NCBI GenBank assembly: GCA_023248635.1
Contig: JAHFED010000024.1
Location: forward strand, 1-64,000
Direction of reading: 5' to 3'
Origin: Myxococcales bacterium
GTDB taxonomy: Bacteria; Myxococcota; UBA727; VGSZ01
Length of the DNA: 64,000 nucleotides
The position numbers were made by a program, and so were the translations under genes. Shown one piece after another: positions 8,562 through 17,261 of this stretch. The notes under the pieces were generated by a model. The model had not been told where the DNA came from, did not search any database, and worked only from the letters and a program-made list of their open reading frames with translations. The first letter of the stretch is position 1; each line of letters begins with the position of its first letter.

Positions 8562-9608
8562 CTAGGATTTGATCGTCATGTCGCCCATGGCTGCGAGCGT
8601 GGCCTTGGCATCCCCATCCAGCCGCGCTGCCGACAATTGCCGCTGTACGCTTGGCCAAGCCACCTGCCGTGCAGCGGGGGAGCTGTCCTTCCACAAGTCC
8701 AACAACGGAGCGAGATCGGAGCCCCACAGCGGCCGCGACCTCGTCTCTCGGGCAATGGTCGCCAGCTCGGTCGCCAGCGAGACGGCATCCAGGGCCGTGC
8801 GCACGTCGTCGCGCAATTCGGCGGGCAGCCTCTGGTAGCCGTCGACGACGCCGAGCAGGGCGCTCATGGCGTCTGGGAGGATGTCGCTGTGGCGCGCGCT
8901 CTGCATCCAACGGGCGACGTCGAGGCCAATGGCGGCTTTGTCGACGTCGTTGCCGTCGGCGAAGCGCTGCAGCACATCCCCGATCTCGCCTGCGCTGACC
9001 CGACGGTCGATGTCTGGTGATTTGTCGACGAGCTTTTGCACCACGGCGAAAGGTTCAGCCACGACGGCGACGAGGCTGCGGGGCACAGCCATGAAGAGCT
9101 TGGCCGCCGCCTTTCCCCCGACGCCGGCATTCTGCATGCGCTCCGATTGGACGGGACGCTGGGGCACGACGTCGGACAGCGCCCGCGGATGCGCGCTCTC
9201 GTCGCTGAGGCCCCGCGCGAACGACAGTGCATAGCCGTGCGCCGACAGCTGTTGTAAAAATCCCTGTTCATTGGCCGCAATTAAGTCGCCGAAAGTGAGA
9301 GCACGACCATCGTGGAGGTCGTCGACGACGTCGTGTCCGGCCTTGCTGCGCATCTGCAGAATTTGATTGAGAAACTGCCCATTCTTGCCATCTTGGCGCA
9401 GCGTGACTGCCGTGGTCATCGCCTCATGGATGGCGGACGCCCTGTTCGGCATGGCGTGGAGCAGAATGCGCTCCAGCTCTGCCGCGGTGAGAGTCTTCGT
9501 CCCCGCAGCCCCCTCAATCTCTGCGATTTCCGACGGCGTCGCGGCCTTCAGGTCCAGGGCATTGAGCAGGCGCCGGGCTTCGGGTGCGAGCTGGGCGCGG
9601 ATCTTCAT
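8562..9608 (-). CDS. Hypothetical protein, no recognised domain
   Basis: A 348-aa, largely helical protein rich in Ala, Leu, Asp and Arg. I do not recognise it. The start at 9608 (MKIRAQLAPEARR) is preferred because an alternative ATG at 9674 would leave only 15 bp before the divergent peptidase gene and neither has a clear ribosome binding site. The reading frame continues open upstream for another 1 kb, but that extension is antisense to the SprT-like gene and is rejected. No signal peptide or membrane segment. The stop lies immediately downstream of a type D repeat, so the 3' end of the transcript probably runs into the hairpins at 8467-8560. Confidence 0.65.
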   Translation of the reverse strand: MKIRAQLAPEARRLLNALDLKAATPSEIAEIEGAAGTKTLTAAELERILLHAMPNRASAIHEAMTTAVTLRQDGKNGQFLNQILQMRSKAGHDVVDDLHDGRALTFGDLIAANEQGFLQQLSAHGYALSFARGLSDESAHPRALSDVVPQRPVQSERMQNAGVGGKAAAKLFMAVPRSLVAVVAEPFAVVQKLVDKSPDIDRRVSAGEIGDVLQRFADGNDVDKAAIGLDVARWMQSARHSDILPDAMSALLGVVDGYQRLPAELRDDVRTALDAVSLATELATIARETRSRPLWGSDLAPLLDLWKDSSPAARQVAWPSVQRQLSAARLDGDAKATLAAMGDMTIKS

Positions 9609-9689
9609 GCGCTGCAATAGCGGCGTTGATGGGGCATTGGCGAGTCCGCTGCCTTGACCGGCCTCTTCGCACATCGGCAGCATCCAACG

Positions 9690-10763
9690 ATGACGTCGAC
9701 GGTGTGGAATTCCGAGCTCGACAATTTGCTGCTCCAGGCGCTCAAGGGTGCGTGGCACGCCTGCAACGACGACTTCTTCGGCAAGCGACTGCGAGCGCCG
9801 GTGCTGGCCCTCGACGACAGCGTGGTGCGGCTGGGCCAATGGCACGGACCCCAGCGGGTGCTCAGCTTGTCGCGTCCCCTGGTGCGAAGCCGCAGCTGGC
9901 AGACGGTGCGCGCGGTGCTGAAGCACGAGATGGCCCATCAATTCGTCGACGAGGTGCTCGGCGTACGGGACGAAAGGGCGCACGGCCCGGCATTCTTGCG
10001 GGTGTGCAGCGAGCGCGGCATCGATGCGCGGGCGTCGGGCGTACCCGCTGACGACGAGACCTGGGGTGCCGGCAGCGACGACGACGACCGGGTCATGCGC
10101 CGGGTGCAAAAGCTCCTCGCCTTGGCCGCGAGCTCCAACAGCAACGAAGCCGAAGCCGCCGCCAACGCCGCGCAGCGTTTGATGCTCGAGCACAACATCG
10201 CAGCCCTTGGACGCCGCGGCCGCAGCTACCGCACCCGGGCGCTCACGCGACCGGTCTCGCGCCTGTACGCCCACGAACGCATCCTGGCCGGACTGCTGGG
10301 GCGCTTCTACTTCGTCGACGTCGTCTTCTGCTTTGCCTATCTGCCCGACGCGGGCCGCAACGGGAACTACGTCGAGGTCTCGGGTACGCCGGAGAACCTG
10401 GCGATGGCCGAGTGGATCCACGCCTTCTTGCTGGCGGCGGCCGAGCGGGCGAGCCGGCAGCAGATGGACCTCGGCGTCGTCGTCGGTCGCGATCGCCTGC
10501 GCTTCCTGGCGGGTTTCATGGCCGGCGTCGGCGACAAGCTGGCCCGCGAGGCAAACAAGAACAGCGCCGAGGGGCTGGTGTGGATCGGCGATCCCGATTT
10601 GCAGGCCCACGTACGCCGCCTGCACCCCCGCCTCTATGCCACCTCGGTGCGCTCCGTCGTCAACGAAGCCCACGTGCGCGGGAGGGCCGCCGGCAACGAC
10701 GTCGTCATCTCCCGCCCGATCTCCGAGCCGGCCGTGGCCCGCGGGCGGCTCCTCGGCGGCTGA
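9690..10763 (+). CDS. SprT-like zinc peptidase domain with DUF2786
   Basis: A 357-aa protein. The first half is SprT-like: a zincin motif HEMAH at residues 79-83 in VLKHEMAHQFVDEVLG, followed by ERAHGPAFLRVC, which supplies a third His. A DUF2786 motif follows (RVMRRVQKLLALAASSNSNE, then EAAANAAQRLMLEHNI). The C-terminal part is family-specific. SprT-like domains include DNA-protein-crosslink and other metallopeptidases; DUF2786 proteins are often near mobile or stress genes, and the role here is unknown. ATG at 9690 is chosen over TTG at 9654. The gene is divergent from the hypothetical gene at 8562, with about 80 bp between the chosen starts, and is followed after 25 bp by a lipoprotein gene. 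Confidence 0.8.
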   Translation: MTSTVWNSELDNLLLQALKGAWHACNDDFFGKRLRAPVLALDDSVVRLGQWHGPQRVLSLSRPLVRSRSWQTVRAVLKHEMAHQFVDEVLGVRDERAHGPAFLRVCSERGIDARASGVPADDETWGAGSDDDDRVMRRVQKLLALAASSNSNEAEAAANAAQRLMLEHNIAALGRRGRSYRTRALTRPVSRLYAHERILAGLLGRFYFVDVVFCFAYLPDAGRNGNYVEVSGTPENLAMAEWIHAFLLAAAERASRQQMDLGVVVGRDRLRFLAGFMAGVGDKLAREANKNSAEGLVWIGDPDLQAHVRRLHPRLYATSVRSVVNEAHVRGRAAGNDVVISRPISEPAVARGRLLGG

Positions 10764-10788
10764 GCGGCTCTGCTGTTAGTTTGCGGCC

Positions 10789-11315
10789 ATGAAGAAGCTC
10801 GTCGTTTTCGCTCTCGTCATCGGTGGGGGCTGCTCGGCCGAAGTCACCGCGCCGCCGCCGCCGCCCAAGCCCCATGTGGTCGCAGCCCAACCCGCCGGGG
10901 TGATGGCCGAGGTGCTCAAAGGCTACGAAGATGTGCGCCGGGCCCTCGCCGCTGACGACGTCGCCGCCGCCCACGAGCGGGCCGTGGCCTTGAAGCGCAG
11001 CACCGACGCGCTGAACGCCGAAACAGCGGCCCCCCCCCCCAAGCGGCCGCCCTCGCGGCCGCCGCCGGCGGCCTGGTGCTGGGGGAGAGCGATCTCGTGA
11101 AGGCCCGGGCCGCCTTCGGCGAGCTCTCCCGCGCCGTCGTCGCCGTCGTCGCCGCCGACCCCAGCCTGCAACCGGGGCGCTTCCTCTTTCAGTGCCCCAT
11201 GGCCAAGGGCTACCAGCGCTGGGTGCAGCTCGAGGAGAAGATGGCCAACCCCTACATGGGCAAGCGCATGCTCGAGTGCGGCGAGGTCGTCAGCGTGTGG
11301 AAGGTCGAGGGCTGA
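10789..11315 (+). pseudogene. Lipoprotein with DUF3347-like domain, frameshifted at an 11-C run
   Basis: The first frame (10789-11100) encodes a lipoprotein signal (VIGGGCS), a proline-rich spacer and LKGYEDVRRALAADDVAAAH. The matching continuation lies in another frame downstream and runs to 11315: LGESDLVKARAAFGELS, then FQCPMAKGYQRW and NPYMGKRMLECGEV. Together these match the DUF3347 pattern seen in CusB-like heavy-metal efflux proteins (CPM...NPYxG..M..CG). The frames meet at eleven C at 11030-11040; twelve or nine C would fuse them. The gene may be phase-variable, dead, or broken by a sequencing error. Without the shift the first frame gives a 103-aa protein lacking the domain. A separate start at GTG 11076 for the second part is unlikely. 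Confidence 0.75.
11030..11040 (+). repeat. Homopolymer run of 11 C at the frameshift
   Basis: Eleven consecutive C inside the lipoprotein gene, at the exact point where the conserved reading frame jumps. Such runs are prone to slippage in vivo and to base-calling error. Confidence 0.9.
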
Positions 11316-11429
11316 GCGCGCACGCATCGAGCGGCCCGCCCACGTAGAGCAGCCGTCGCCCCCCAACTCCTTCTTCAGCGGGCGCGTCGTCGTCAGCCCC
11401 GCCAGGCCGCAGCGTTTGAGGGGCGCGAG

Positions 11430-11450
11430 AAAAAAAAGTCGGGTTACCCG
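11430..11450 (-). terminator. Weak terminator at the nadB stop codon
   Basis: On the minus strand CGGG-TAA-CCCG forms a 4-bp hairpin whose loop is the nadB stop codon, followed by AC and eight T. The U-tract is good but the stem is short, so this is only a candidate. Confidence 0.45.
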
Positions 11451-13066
11451 CGGCCGCCGCGGATGACGACGCTGTCGCGCAGCCAATGCTCGTCGTCCCG
11501 TTTTGGGTAATCCATCGTACAGTGTAATCCGCGGCTTTCCTGCCGTTGCAAAGCACATTCGACGACGAGCTGGGCCACCAGAGCGAGGTTTCGAAGCTCG
11601 ATCAAATCGCGCGTCAGCACGAAGTTCCAATAGTCCTCGCGGATTTCGTGCTCCAAGAGGGCCAGCCGCGAACGGGCGCGCTCGAGCCTCTTGTTGCTGC
11701 GCACGATGCCAACGTAGTTCCACATCAGGCTGCGGATCTCGTCCCAGGCGTGGGCCACCAAGACGTTTTCGTCGGGGTCTTTGGCGATGCCGGTGTTCCA
11801 CTCGGGCACGCCGTTGCCAGAGACGACGTCGTTGCTGCTGTCGTCGTTCATCATGTCGGGAGCGACGAGGGCCGCGCGGTGCCCGAAGACGACGGCCTCG
11901 AGCAGGGAGTTCGAGGCCAGGCGGTTGGCGCCGTGCAACCCCGTGTGGGTGACTTCGCCGGCGGCCAGCAGCCCGGGCAGATTGGTGCGACCGAATTCGT
12001 CGACGACGACGCCGCCGCAGCAGTAGTGGGCGGCGGGCACCACCGGGATGGGCTGGGTGGTCATGTCGATGCCGAAGGCGTGGAGCTGGCCGCTGACCCC
12101 CGGGAAATGCTCCTTGATGAAGTGGGCTTTGAGATGGGTCATGTCGAGGACGACGTGGGGATCACCGGTGCGCTTGAGCTCGCTGTCGATGGCCCGAGCG
12201 ACGATGTCTCGGGGTGCCAAGTCCTTGCGTTCGTCGTAGTCGGCCATGAAGGCGTGGCCGTCGATGCGCCTCAAGATGCCGCCCTCGCCACGACAAGCCT
12301 CGGTGACCAGAAAGTTCTTCGCCGCCGGATGAAACAAGCAGGTGGGGTGAAACTGGAAGAACTCCATGTTGGCGACGGCGCAACCCGCGCGCCAGGCCAT
12401 GGCGATTCCATCCCCAGTTGCAACGTCTGGATTTGACGTATAACGATATACCTTTCCAGCACCGCCGGTGGCCAGCATGACGACCTTGGCCCTGAAGACC
12501 TCGATCTTGCGCGTGCTTTCGTCGAGGACGTAGGCGCCCAAACAGCGATCGTTGCCGCCGCGGGCCCGCGCGCCGATGCGACGCCTGGTGATGAGATCGA
12601 TGGTGTGGTGGTGCTCAAAAAAAGTGATGTTTTTGTGAGCCGACGCCGCCGCCACCAAGGCTTCGGCGATGGAGAGCCCGGTGGTGTCTTTGGCGTGGAC
12701 CACGCGCCGCGCAGAGTGACCACCCTCGCGGGTCAGATCGAGCTGACCGTCGTCGGGGTTGCGGGTGAATTGCACCCCAAGCGAGAGGAGCTCTTGCAGA
12801 CGGGCCGGGCCTTCTTCTACGCAGATGCGTACGATGTCTCGATCGTTGAGCCCGTCGCCGGCGACCATGGTGTCGTCGATGTGGGCGGCGAAGCTGTCCT
12901 TGTCATCGACGACGACGGCGATGCCGCCCTGGGCGTAGCGGGTGTTGCCGTCGAGCCGATCCCTCTTGGTGATCACGGCCACGGATCCGCGCTCGGCCAT
13001 CTTCAAGGCATAGGTGAGCCCGGCCGCGCCGGATCCCAAGACGATCGTGTCGAACACATGACTCAT
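11444..13066 (-). CDS. nadB: L-aspartate oxidase
   Basis: A 540-aa flavoprotein of the succinate dehydrogenase/fumarate reductase family. It oxidises L-aspartate to iminoaspartate, the first step of de novo NAD synthesis. The N-terminal FAD motif is VLGSGAAGLTYALKMAERG. NTRYAQGGIAVVV, the active-site segment REGGHSARRVVHAKDTTG, FFQFHPTCLFHP and GLHGANRLASNSLLE follow in the expected order, and the length is normal for NadB. The start at 13066 puts the FAD motif at the usual distance. nadA and nadC are not in the window. A short AT-rich patch lies at 12430-12455. Converges with the frameshifted lipoprotein gene. Confidence 0.95.
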   Translation of the reverse strand: MSHVFDTIVLGSGAAGLTYALKMAERGSVAVITKRDRLDGNTRYAQGGIAVVVDDKDSFAAHIDDTMVAGDGLNDRDIVRICVEEGPARLQELLSLGVQFTRNPDDGQLDLTREGGHSARRVVHAKDTTGLSIAEALVAAASAHKNITFFEHHHTIDLITRRRIGARARGGNDRCLGAYVLDESTRKIEVFRAKVVMLATGGAGKVYRYTSNPDVATGDGIAMAWRAGCAVANMEFFQFHPTCLFHPAAKNFLVTEACRGEGGILRRIDGHAFMADYDERKDLAPRDIVARAIDSELKRTGDPHVVLDMTHLKAHFIKEHFPGVSGQLHAFGIDMTTQPIPVVPAAHYCCGGVVVDEFGRTNLPGLLAAGEVTHTGLHGANRLASNSLLEAVVFGHRAALVAPDMMNDDSSNDVVSGNGVPEWNTGIAKDPDENVLVAHAWDEIRSLMWNYVGIVRSNKRLERARSRLALLEHEIREDYWNFVLTRDLIELRNLALVAQLVVECALQRQESRGLHCTMDYPKRDDEHWLRDSVVIRGGRG

Positions 13067-13244
13067 GGCCGACGTTCTACCTCCACCAGCTCCGAGAGCG
13101 CGTCCCCCAACCCTCCACGTCGCGGTACTCGCGGCAAATCACCGATGGCTGCGGTGCGGGGAGTCGGCCATTGCGTCGAGGAGGGTCCGCTCCCGCGCCT
13201 TGCCCTCGGTCGGTTTCTGACGCGGCCCGCTCGGTCCGTGGTGA

Positions 13245-13405
13245 TGATCCCCGATCTCGCTGAACTTCGACCGCAGAGCAGTCTCGTTCATCTCCCTCGG
13301 GGATGCTCTTCTGGGAGGTCTGGTGCAGCTGGTCAGACCTCCCCCCGGCCCGGCGGAGCCGGACGCGGGGCCCCCCACCAACTCCGCGTTCCGCGGGCGC
13401 GCTTC
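13245..13405 (+). repeat. Type E block, copy 1
   Basis: Starts TGATCCCCGATCTCGCTG, then the palindromic pair CCCCGA...TCGGGGA and the inverted pair GGGAGGTCTGG / AGACCTCCC. It ends in a GC-rich segment with CGGCGGAGCCGGA. Copies 2 (41321-41412, minus) and 3 (54772-54997) share this order. It occupies the middle of the 13067-13611 gap, which otherwise shows no gene. Confidence 0.8.
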
Positions 13406-13611
13406 ACGCGCATCATCCCGCGTCTTTCCCATCTCGGAACGCGGTCGAACATCAAGCGGACGCGGGATGAGACGCGCTCTAGGACACCCATGTCGCGATC
13501 GTCGTCGCCAGCGAGCCGGAACCATCGCACCCGGATGCCCTGATGGCTGTGGCACATGCCCTGCTGAATCGGCTATCCCAGCCTGCAACGCACCGAATTC
13601 AGGAGCCCATC

Positions 13612-14337
13612 ATGTTGCGTCTTGCCTCCGTTCTCTCGCTGCTCGCGGCCACCTTGGCCTGCTCGACCATCGACTCGTCCGACCTCGAGACCAGCGGCAT
13701 GAAGGCGGCGATGGAAGTGGTGCGCACCGCCGACGGCAGCAACGTCGCCGTCTCTCTCTCGGCTGGCACGTTGAACTTCGTCACGCTCAGCGATGGCGAT
13801 GCCCTGACCGCCACCGCCAACGAACAGAGCGTGACCTTGGCCGAGAGCAACGTGCTCAACGCCATCGCCTACTTGGGCGTCCTCGACGCCAACACCAAAG
13901 GCGACGAGGTCACCATCTCCCTGACCCGCATCGACAAGGACCCCGCGCCGGCCTCGACCGTGGTGTTGCCGGCGTCGGTGGCGATCACCGCCCCGGCAGC
14001 GAGCGCAGCGTTTTCGCGGGCCAACGACGACATCGTCATCGACCTCACCAACGAAGAGAGCACCGACGCCCTGCGCCTGTCGTGGGCGGGCCCCTGCGTC
14101 AACGAAGACGGCCTCGATCTCGCTGCCGATCAGGCCTCGGTCACCATCAACGCCGGCACCATCGTCAAGCGCGAGCAGGTCGACGCGAACGATCCGGATT
14201 CCCAGCCCGTCGAAGACACCTGCACCATCACCCTGCGCGTCGAGCGGCGGGTCACGGGCACTCTCGATGCCGCCTTCAAAGAAGGGCAAATCACAGCTGT
14301 GGCGTCGTCGTCGGTGGATGTGACTTCGAATCTCTGA
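13612..14337 (+). CDS. Putative lipoprotein, unknown function
   Basis: A 241-aa protein with a lipoprotein signal peptide and lipobox LACS (Cys at about residue 17). The rest is Asp/Thr/Val-rich beta-type sequence with two Cys (CVNED and CTITL regions) that could form a disulfide. No family recognised. ATG at 13612 follows AGGAG at 13601-13605 with 6-nt spacing; an in-frame ATG at 13543 lacks the signal peptide and is rejected. Its stop abuts the stop of the convergent minus gene (14338). Probably cell-envelope anchored. Confidence 0.8.
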   Translation: MLRLASVLSLLAATLACSTIDSSDLETSGMKAAMEVVRTADGSNVAVSLSAGTLNFVTLSDGDALTATANEQSVTLAESNVLNAIAYLGVLDANTKGDEVTISLTRIDKDPAPASTVVLPASVAITAPAASAAFSRANDDIVIDLTNEESTDALRLSWAGPCVNEDGLDLAADQASVTINAGTIVKREQVDANDPDSQPVEDTCTITLRVERRVTGTLDAAFKEGQITAVASSSVDVTSNL

Positions 14338-15075
14338 TCAGCGCACGGCGACCACGACGTCGTCGCCTGCGACGTCGACGATGGTGTCGCCCTCCTGCAG
14401 GTTGGTGCGGGGTCTCTTCATCACCGCGCCCACCGGGGCCACGCGAGACAGAGCACCCGAACCCAGCGCCATCAACGTCGACGGCGGCGGCACCTGCAGG
14501 CGGTACACGAGGGTCGCGCCCGGCTTGCTGTGCACCCGCACCGCGCGCTTCTCGATGAGCAGGGGACCAAAGCGGCAATGGGTGCGCAGGGCGCGGTTGT
14601 CGATCTGGGTGACGCCGGTCTGCACCTGTGCTTGCATCGCCAGCAGGCCGAGGGCTTTGGCGCGCACCCCCAACCCCGGGCGCAAGGTGAACAAGGAAAA
14701 GCCCACCACATGTCCGGGCGCGGGCGTGGGCAAGGCGCAGTACTCGGCCAGGGGCACCAGGGCGTCGTCGTCGACGTCGACGCCGGCGCGGGCTGCCAGA
14801 TCGCTCCTCAGGGGTGCATCCAGGGTGCGGGCGCTGGCCGCGAAGCCCACCATGGCCGTGGGCAGGGTGGCGCAATCCAATTGCACCCAGGGCGGCATGC
14901 CCAGATCGCCGAAGGCCCGCGCGTTGGCGGCGTTGATCAGCCGAAAGAAGCCCTCGCTCTGATCGTCGAGCACGTCGATGACGACGGGGGCTGCGCAATC
15001 GGGCATGGGCGGCAGGCGCGCGGCCCAGCTCTGCAGCCAAGGTCCGTGGCCAAACACGAAAGGCACCAGCTTCAT
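14338..15075 (-). CDS. Unknown protein paired with an amidinotransferase-like enzyme
   Basis: A 245-aa soluble protein beginning MKLVPFVFGHGPWLQ. I do not recognise the family. It has a mixed alpha/beta composition, an IDNRALRTHCRFGPLL segment and a C-terminal beta-rich end with EGDTIVDV. No signal peptide or membrane helix. Its ATG shares one base with the TGA of the upstream gene (TGATG), so the two are almost certainly co-translated and may act on the same substrate. The open frame extends far upstream of this ATG, but that part is antisense-frame shadow of the upstream gene. Confidence 0.7.
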   Translation of the reverse strand: MKLVPFVFGHGPWLQSWAARLPPMPDCAAPVVIDVLDDQSEGFFRLINAANARAFGDLGMPPWVQLDCATLPTAMVGFAASARTLDAPLRSDLAARAGVDVDDDALVPLAEYCALPTPAPGHVVGFSLFTLRPGLGVRAKALGLLAMQAQVQTGVTQIDNRALRTHCRFGPLLIEKRAVRVHSKPGATLVYRLQVPPPSTLMALGSGALSRVAPVGAVMKRPRTNLQEGDTIVDVAGDDVVVAVR

Positions 15076-16013
15076 CACGTGCGCAACAATCCCGGCGGCA
15101 CGTCGCCGACGCTGAAGCCCCACAGGCGGTTGGTCAGGCACACGCCCGCGCCGCCACCTTTGCCGAACAAGGCAGGCAGCGACAAAAAGCGCACCTGCAA
15201 TCCCAGCCCGCGCCAGGCGTCGACGACGACGTCGGGGACGCCTTCGGGGGCCAACACCGTCTCGTTCACCTGCAGCGCGTTGGTGGCGTAGGTCAGGGTC
15301 TGCTCGGGGGTGAGGGGCAAGATGCGGGCGCCGTCGACGAAGGACCGCAGCCGGTCGGCGCCGTCGTCGCGCAAGGCCTCGAGGCACACCGCGACGACGA
15401 CGTCCTTCCCCTGGCGCCAGGCGCCGAGGAAGGTGTTGCCGTGAAACCAGGGGTCGGCGTGAAAGCCCAAGTGCAAGGCGGCGCCAGGCAGCAAGTCGGC
15501 GTAGCAGGCGAAGGCGTCGCTCTGGGTGCGGGCCCATTTGCCCACACCGGCCGTGCACACCAGGCGCAGCGTGCCGGCGGGGCCCACGTCGATGACGTCG
15601 CCCTGTCCTTCGAAGCGCACGGCTTCGTTGAGGGTCTGGGTGCGCAGTCCGAGCCCGGCCATGGCACGGGCGATCACCGCGGGTTCTTCTTGGCGGTGCG
15701 CCGGGGTCAAGCGGGGGAGCACGAAGAGCGGGCCCTCGCCGTCACGTCCCAAAAAGCCCGCCTCGGCTGTGTAGGGCAGGCCGGTCAAAAGGGGATCGGG
15801 GTTGACGACGACGACGACGGCGCCGCCGGCCTCAGCGATGGCCTGCACCAGGAGATCCCAATCGCGTTGGGCGGCGACGGCATCGGGACTGGGCCCATCT
15901 CTGGCCGCGAAGACATTGGCCCGCCCCCGGATCGCCCAGTCGTCGCGGGGACGGGACATCAGGAACAGCGGGCGCGGGGCTCGGCCGGACAATTGGTTTG
16001 ACGACGTCGACAT
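15075..16013 (-). CDS. Amidinotransferase/dimethylargininase-like protein
   Basis: A 312-aa protein of the guanidino-group modifying superfamily (arginine deiminase, DDAH, amidinotransferase). Features seen are FLMSRPRDDWAIRGRANVF near the N-terminus, NPDPLLTGLPYTAEAGF (about 70-90), LHLGFHADPWFHGNTFLGAW (about 180-200) with the His expected for catalysis, and a C-terminal GGGAGVCLTNRLWG whose Cys fits the nucleophile position. By family it would hydrolyse or transfer from a guanidino compound; the substrate is not predictable. The start at 16013 lies only 20 bp from the divergent dnaJ-type gene; an internal ATG near 15960 is the alternative. Coupled to the following unknown gene by TGATG. 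Confidence 0.75.
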   Translation of the reverse strand: MSTSSNQLSGRAPRPLFLMSRPRDDWAIRGRANVFAARDGPSPDAVAAQRDWDLLVQAIAEAGGAVVVVVNPDPLLTGLPYTAEAGFLGRDGEGPLFVLPRLTPAHRQEEPAVIARAMAGLGLRTQTLNEAVRFEGQGDVIDVGPAGTLRLVCTAGVGKWARTQSDAFACYADLLPGAALHLGFHADPWFHGNTFLGAWRQGKDVVVAVCLEALRDDGADRLRSFVDGARILPLTPEQTLTYATNALQVNETVLAPEGVPDVVVDAWRGLGLQVRFLSLPALFGKGGGAGVCLTNRLWGFSVGDVPPGLLRT

Positions 16014-16033
16014 CGTGACTACATCCAGTCCGC

Positions 16034-17113
16034 ATGCAATTTCAGGATTATTACAAGACCCTCGAGGTGCCGCGCACGGCCACGGCCGCCGAGATCAAGA
16101 AGTCCTACCGGCGGCTGTCCAAGCAGTACCACCCCGACGTCAACGTCGGCAGCAAGACCGCCGAAGACAAGTTCAAGCAGCTGGGCGAGGCCTACGAGGT
16201 CCTCAAAGATCCCGAGAAGCGCCGTCGCTACGATCAGCTGGGCTCCCAGTGGAACGAAAGAGGAGGCCCCACCGCCGGGGCAGCGGGCGGCAGTCCCTTC
16301 GGCGCTGGCTGGCAAAACGTCGAATGGAACGTCGGCGGCGCCGGCGGCGGTCGCGGTACGCCCTCGGGCTTCTCCGACTTCTTCGACACCTTTTTCGCGA
16401 GCCAGATGGGGGGCCAACCCCGTCGGGGGGCTGCAGGAGGCAGGCGGGCGCCGGGCGCGCGCAGCCCCTTCGAGCAATATGGGGCGGCCGAAGAAGCCCA
16501 ACACGGCGAAGGCAAGGAAGCGACGCTGGCCATCCCCCTCGAAGACGTCGTGCTGGGTGTGACCAAGACGGTCACGCTGCAGCAGCCTGTGCGCGATCCC
16601 GACGGCGGTCGTCGCGTCGAGGAGAAGACCTACACGGTGAAGATCCCCGCCGGCAGCGTCACTGGGACCAAGATCCGCTTGCGCGGCGAAGGGGGCAAAG
16701 GTCGAGCAGGCGGCAGCGCCGGCGATCTCGTCTTGAAGATCGAGGTGGCCCGGCACCCCCGCTTCGACGTCGACGGCTTCGACTTGAACGCCCGCTTGGC
16801 GGTGTCCCCCTGGGAGGCCGCCTTCGGGGCCAAAGTGCCCTTTCAGACCCTCGAGGGCGAGGTAAAGCTGACGGTGCCCAAGGCGTCGACGTCGGGGGCC
16901 AAGCTGCGGCTCAAGGGCAAAGGGCTCCCCCGCAAAGTGTCGATGGTCCAGCCGCTGGCGCCACCGGACGGGGCCAACGGCTCCGACGCCGAACGGGGCA
17001 ACTTGACGGTCGAAATCGTCGTCGTCACCCCCACCGATCTCAGCGCCGACGAAGAAGAGCTGCTCAGGCGCTGGCAGGCACTGCGCCCCCATTGGGACCC
17101 GCGCAAGCGTTGA
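16034..17113 (+). CDS. DnaJ-class co-chaperone without zinc finger (CbpA/type II-like)
   Basis: A 359-aa J-protein. The N-terminal J domain has the invariant HPD at residues 33-35 and KDPEKRRRYDQLG near 57-69. A Gly/Arg-rich linker with GGAGGGRG and GGAAGGRRAPG follows, then two DnaJ C-terminal beta-sandwich domains (from about residue 165, with DVVLGVTKTVTL, VKIPAGSVTGTKIRLRGEG and FDVDGFDLNARLAVSPWEAAFG). The CxxCxGxG zinc-binding repeats of true DnaJ are absent, so this is a CbpA/type II-like protein that stimulates a DnaK ATPase. DnaK and GrpE are not in the window. Divergent from the amidinotransferase gene with 20 bp between starts. Confidence 0.9.
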   Translation: MQFQDYYKTLEVPRTATAAEIKKSYRRLSKQYHPDVNVGSKTAEDKFKQLGEAYEVLKDPEKRRRYDQLGSQWNERGGPTAGAAGGSPFGAGWQNVEWNVGGAGGGRGTPSGFSDFFDTFFASQMGGQPRRGAAGGRRAPGARSPFEQYGAAEEAQHGEGKEATLAIPLEDVVLGVTKTVTLQQPVRDPDGGRRVEEKTYTVKIPAGSVTGTKIRLRGEGGKGRAGGSAGDLVLKIEVARHPRFDVDGFDLNARLAVSPWEAAFGAKVPFQTLEGEVKLTVPKASTSGAKLRLKGKGLPRKVSMVQPLAPPDGANGSDAERGNLTVEIVVVTPTDLSADEEELLRRWQALRPHWDPRKR

Positions 17114-17261
17114 CGCTTTGATGCTCGAGCGGCCGGCGCGATGTACAGCCGACAACGTGCCTCTTCGACCCTGCTCGCCTCTCGCTGGCGGCCAGCCATC
17201 GTTTGCGTGACGGGTCCGGCGTTTTGGAGCGCCACGAGCACCGTCGTGCTAGCGACGAGAG

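Noticed and set aside
9675-10673. N-terminal extension of the minus-strand gene at 8562
   Set aside because: The frame is open but antisense to the SprT-like/DUF2786 gene, which carries clear motifs. The extension has no domain and unusual composition.
13139-13588. Minus-strand 149-aa protein
   Set aside because: It is mostly translation of a type E repeat, and similar strings come from the other type E copies. No start signal or domain.
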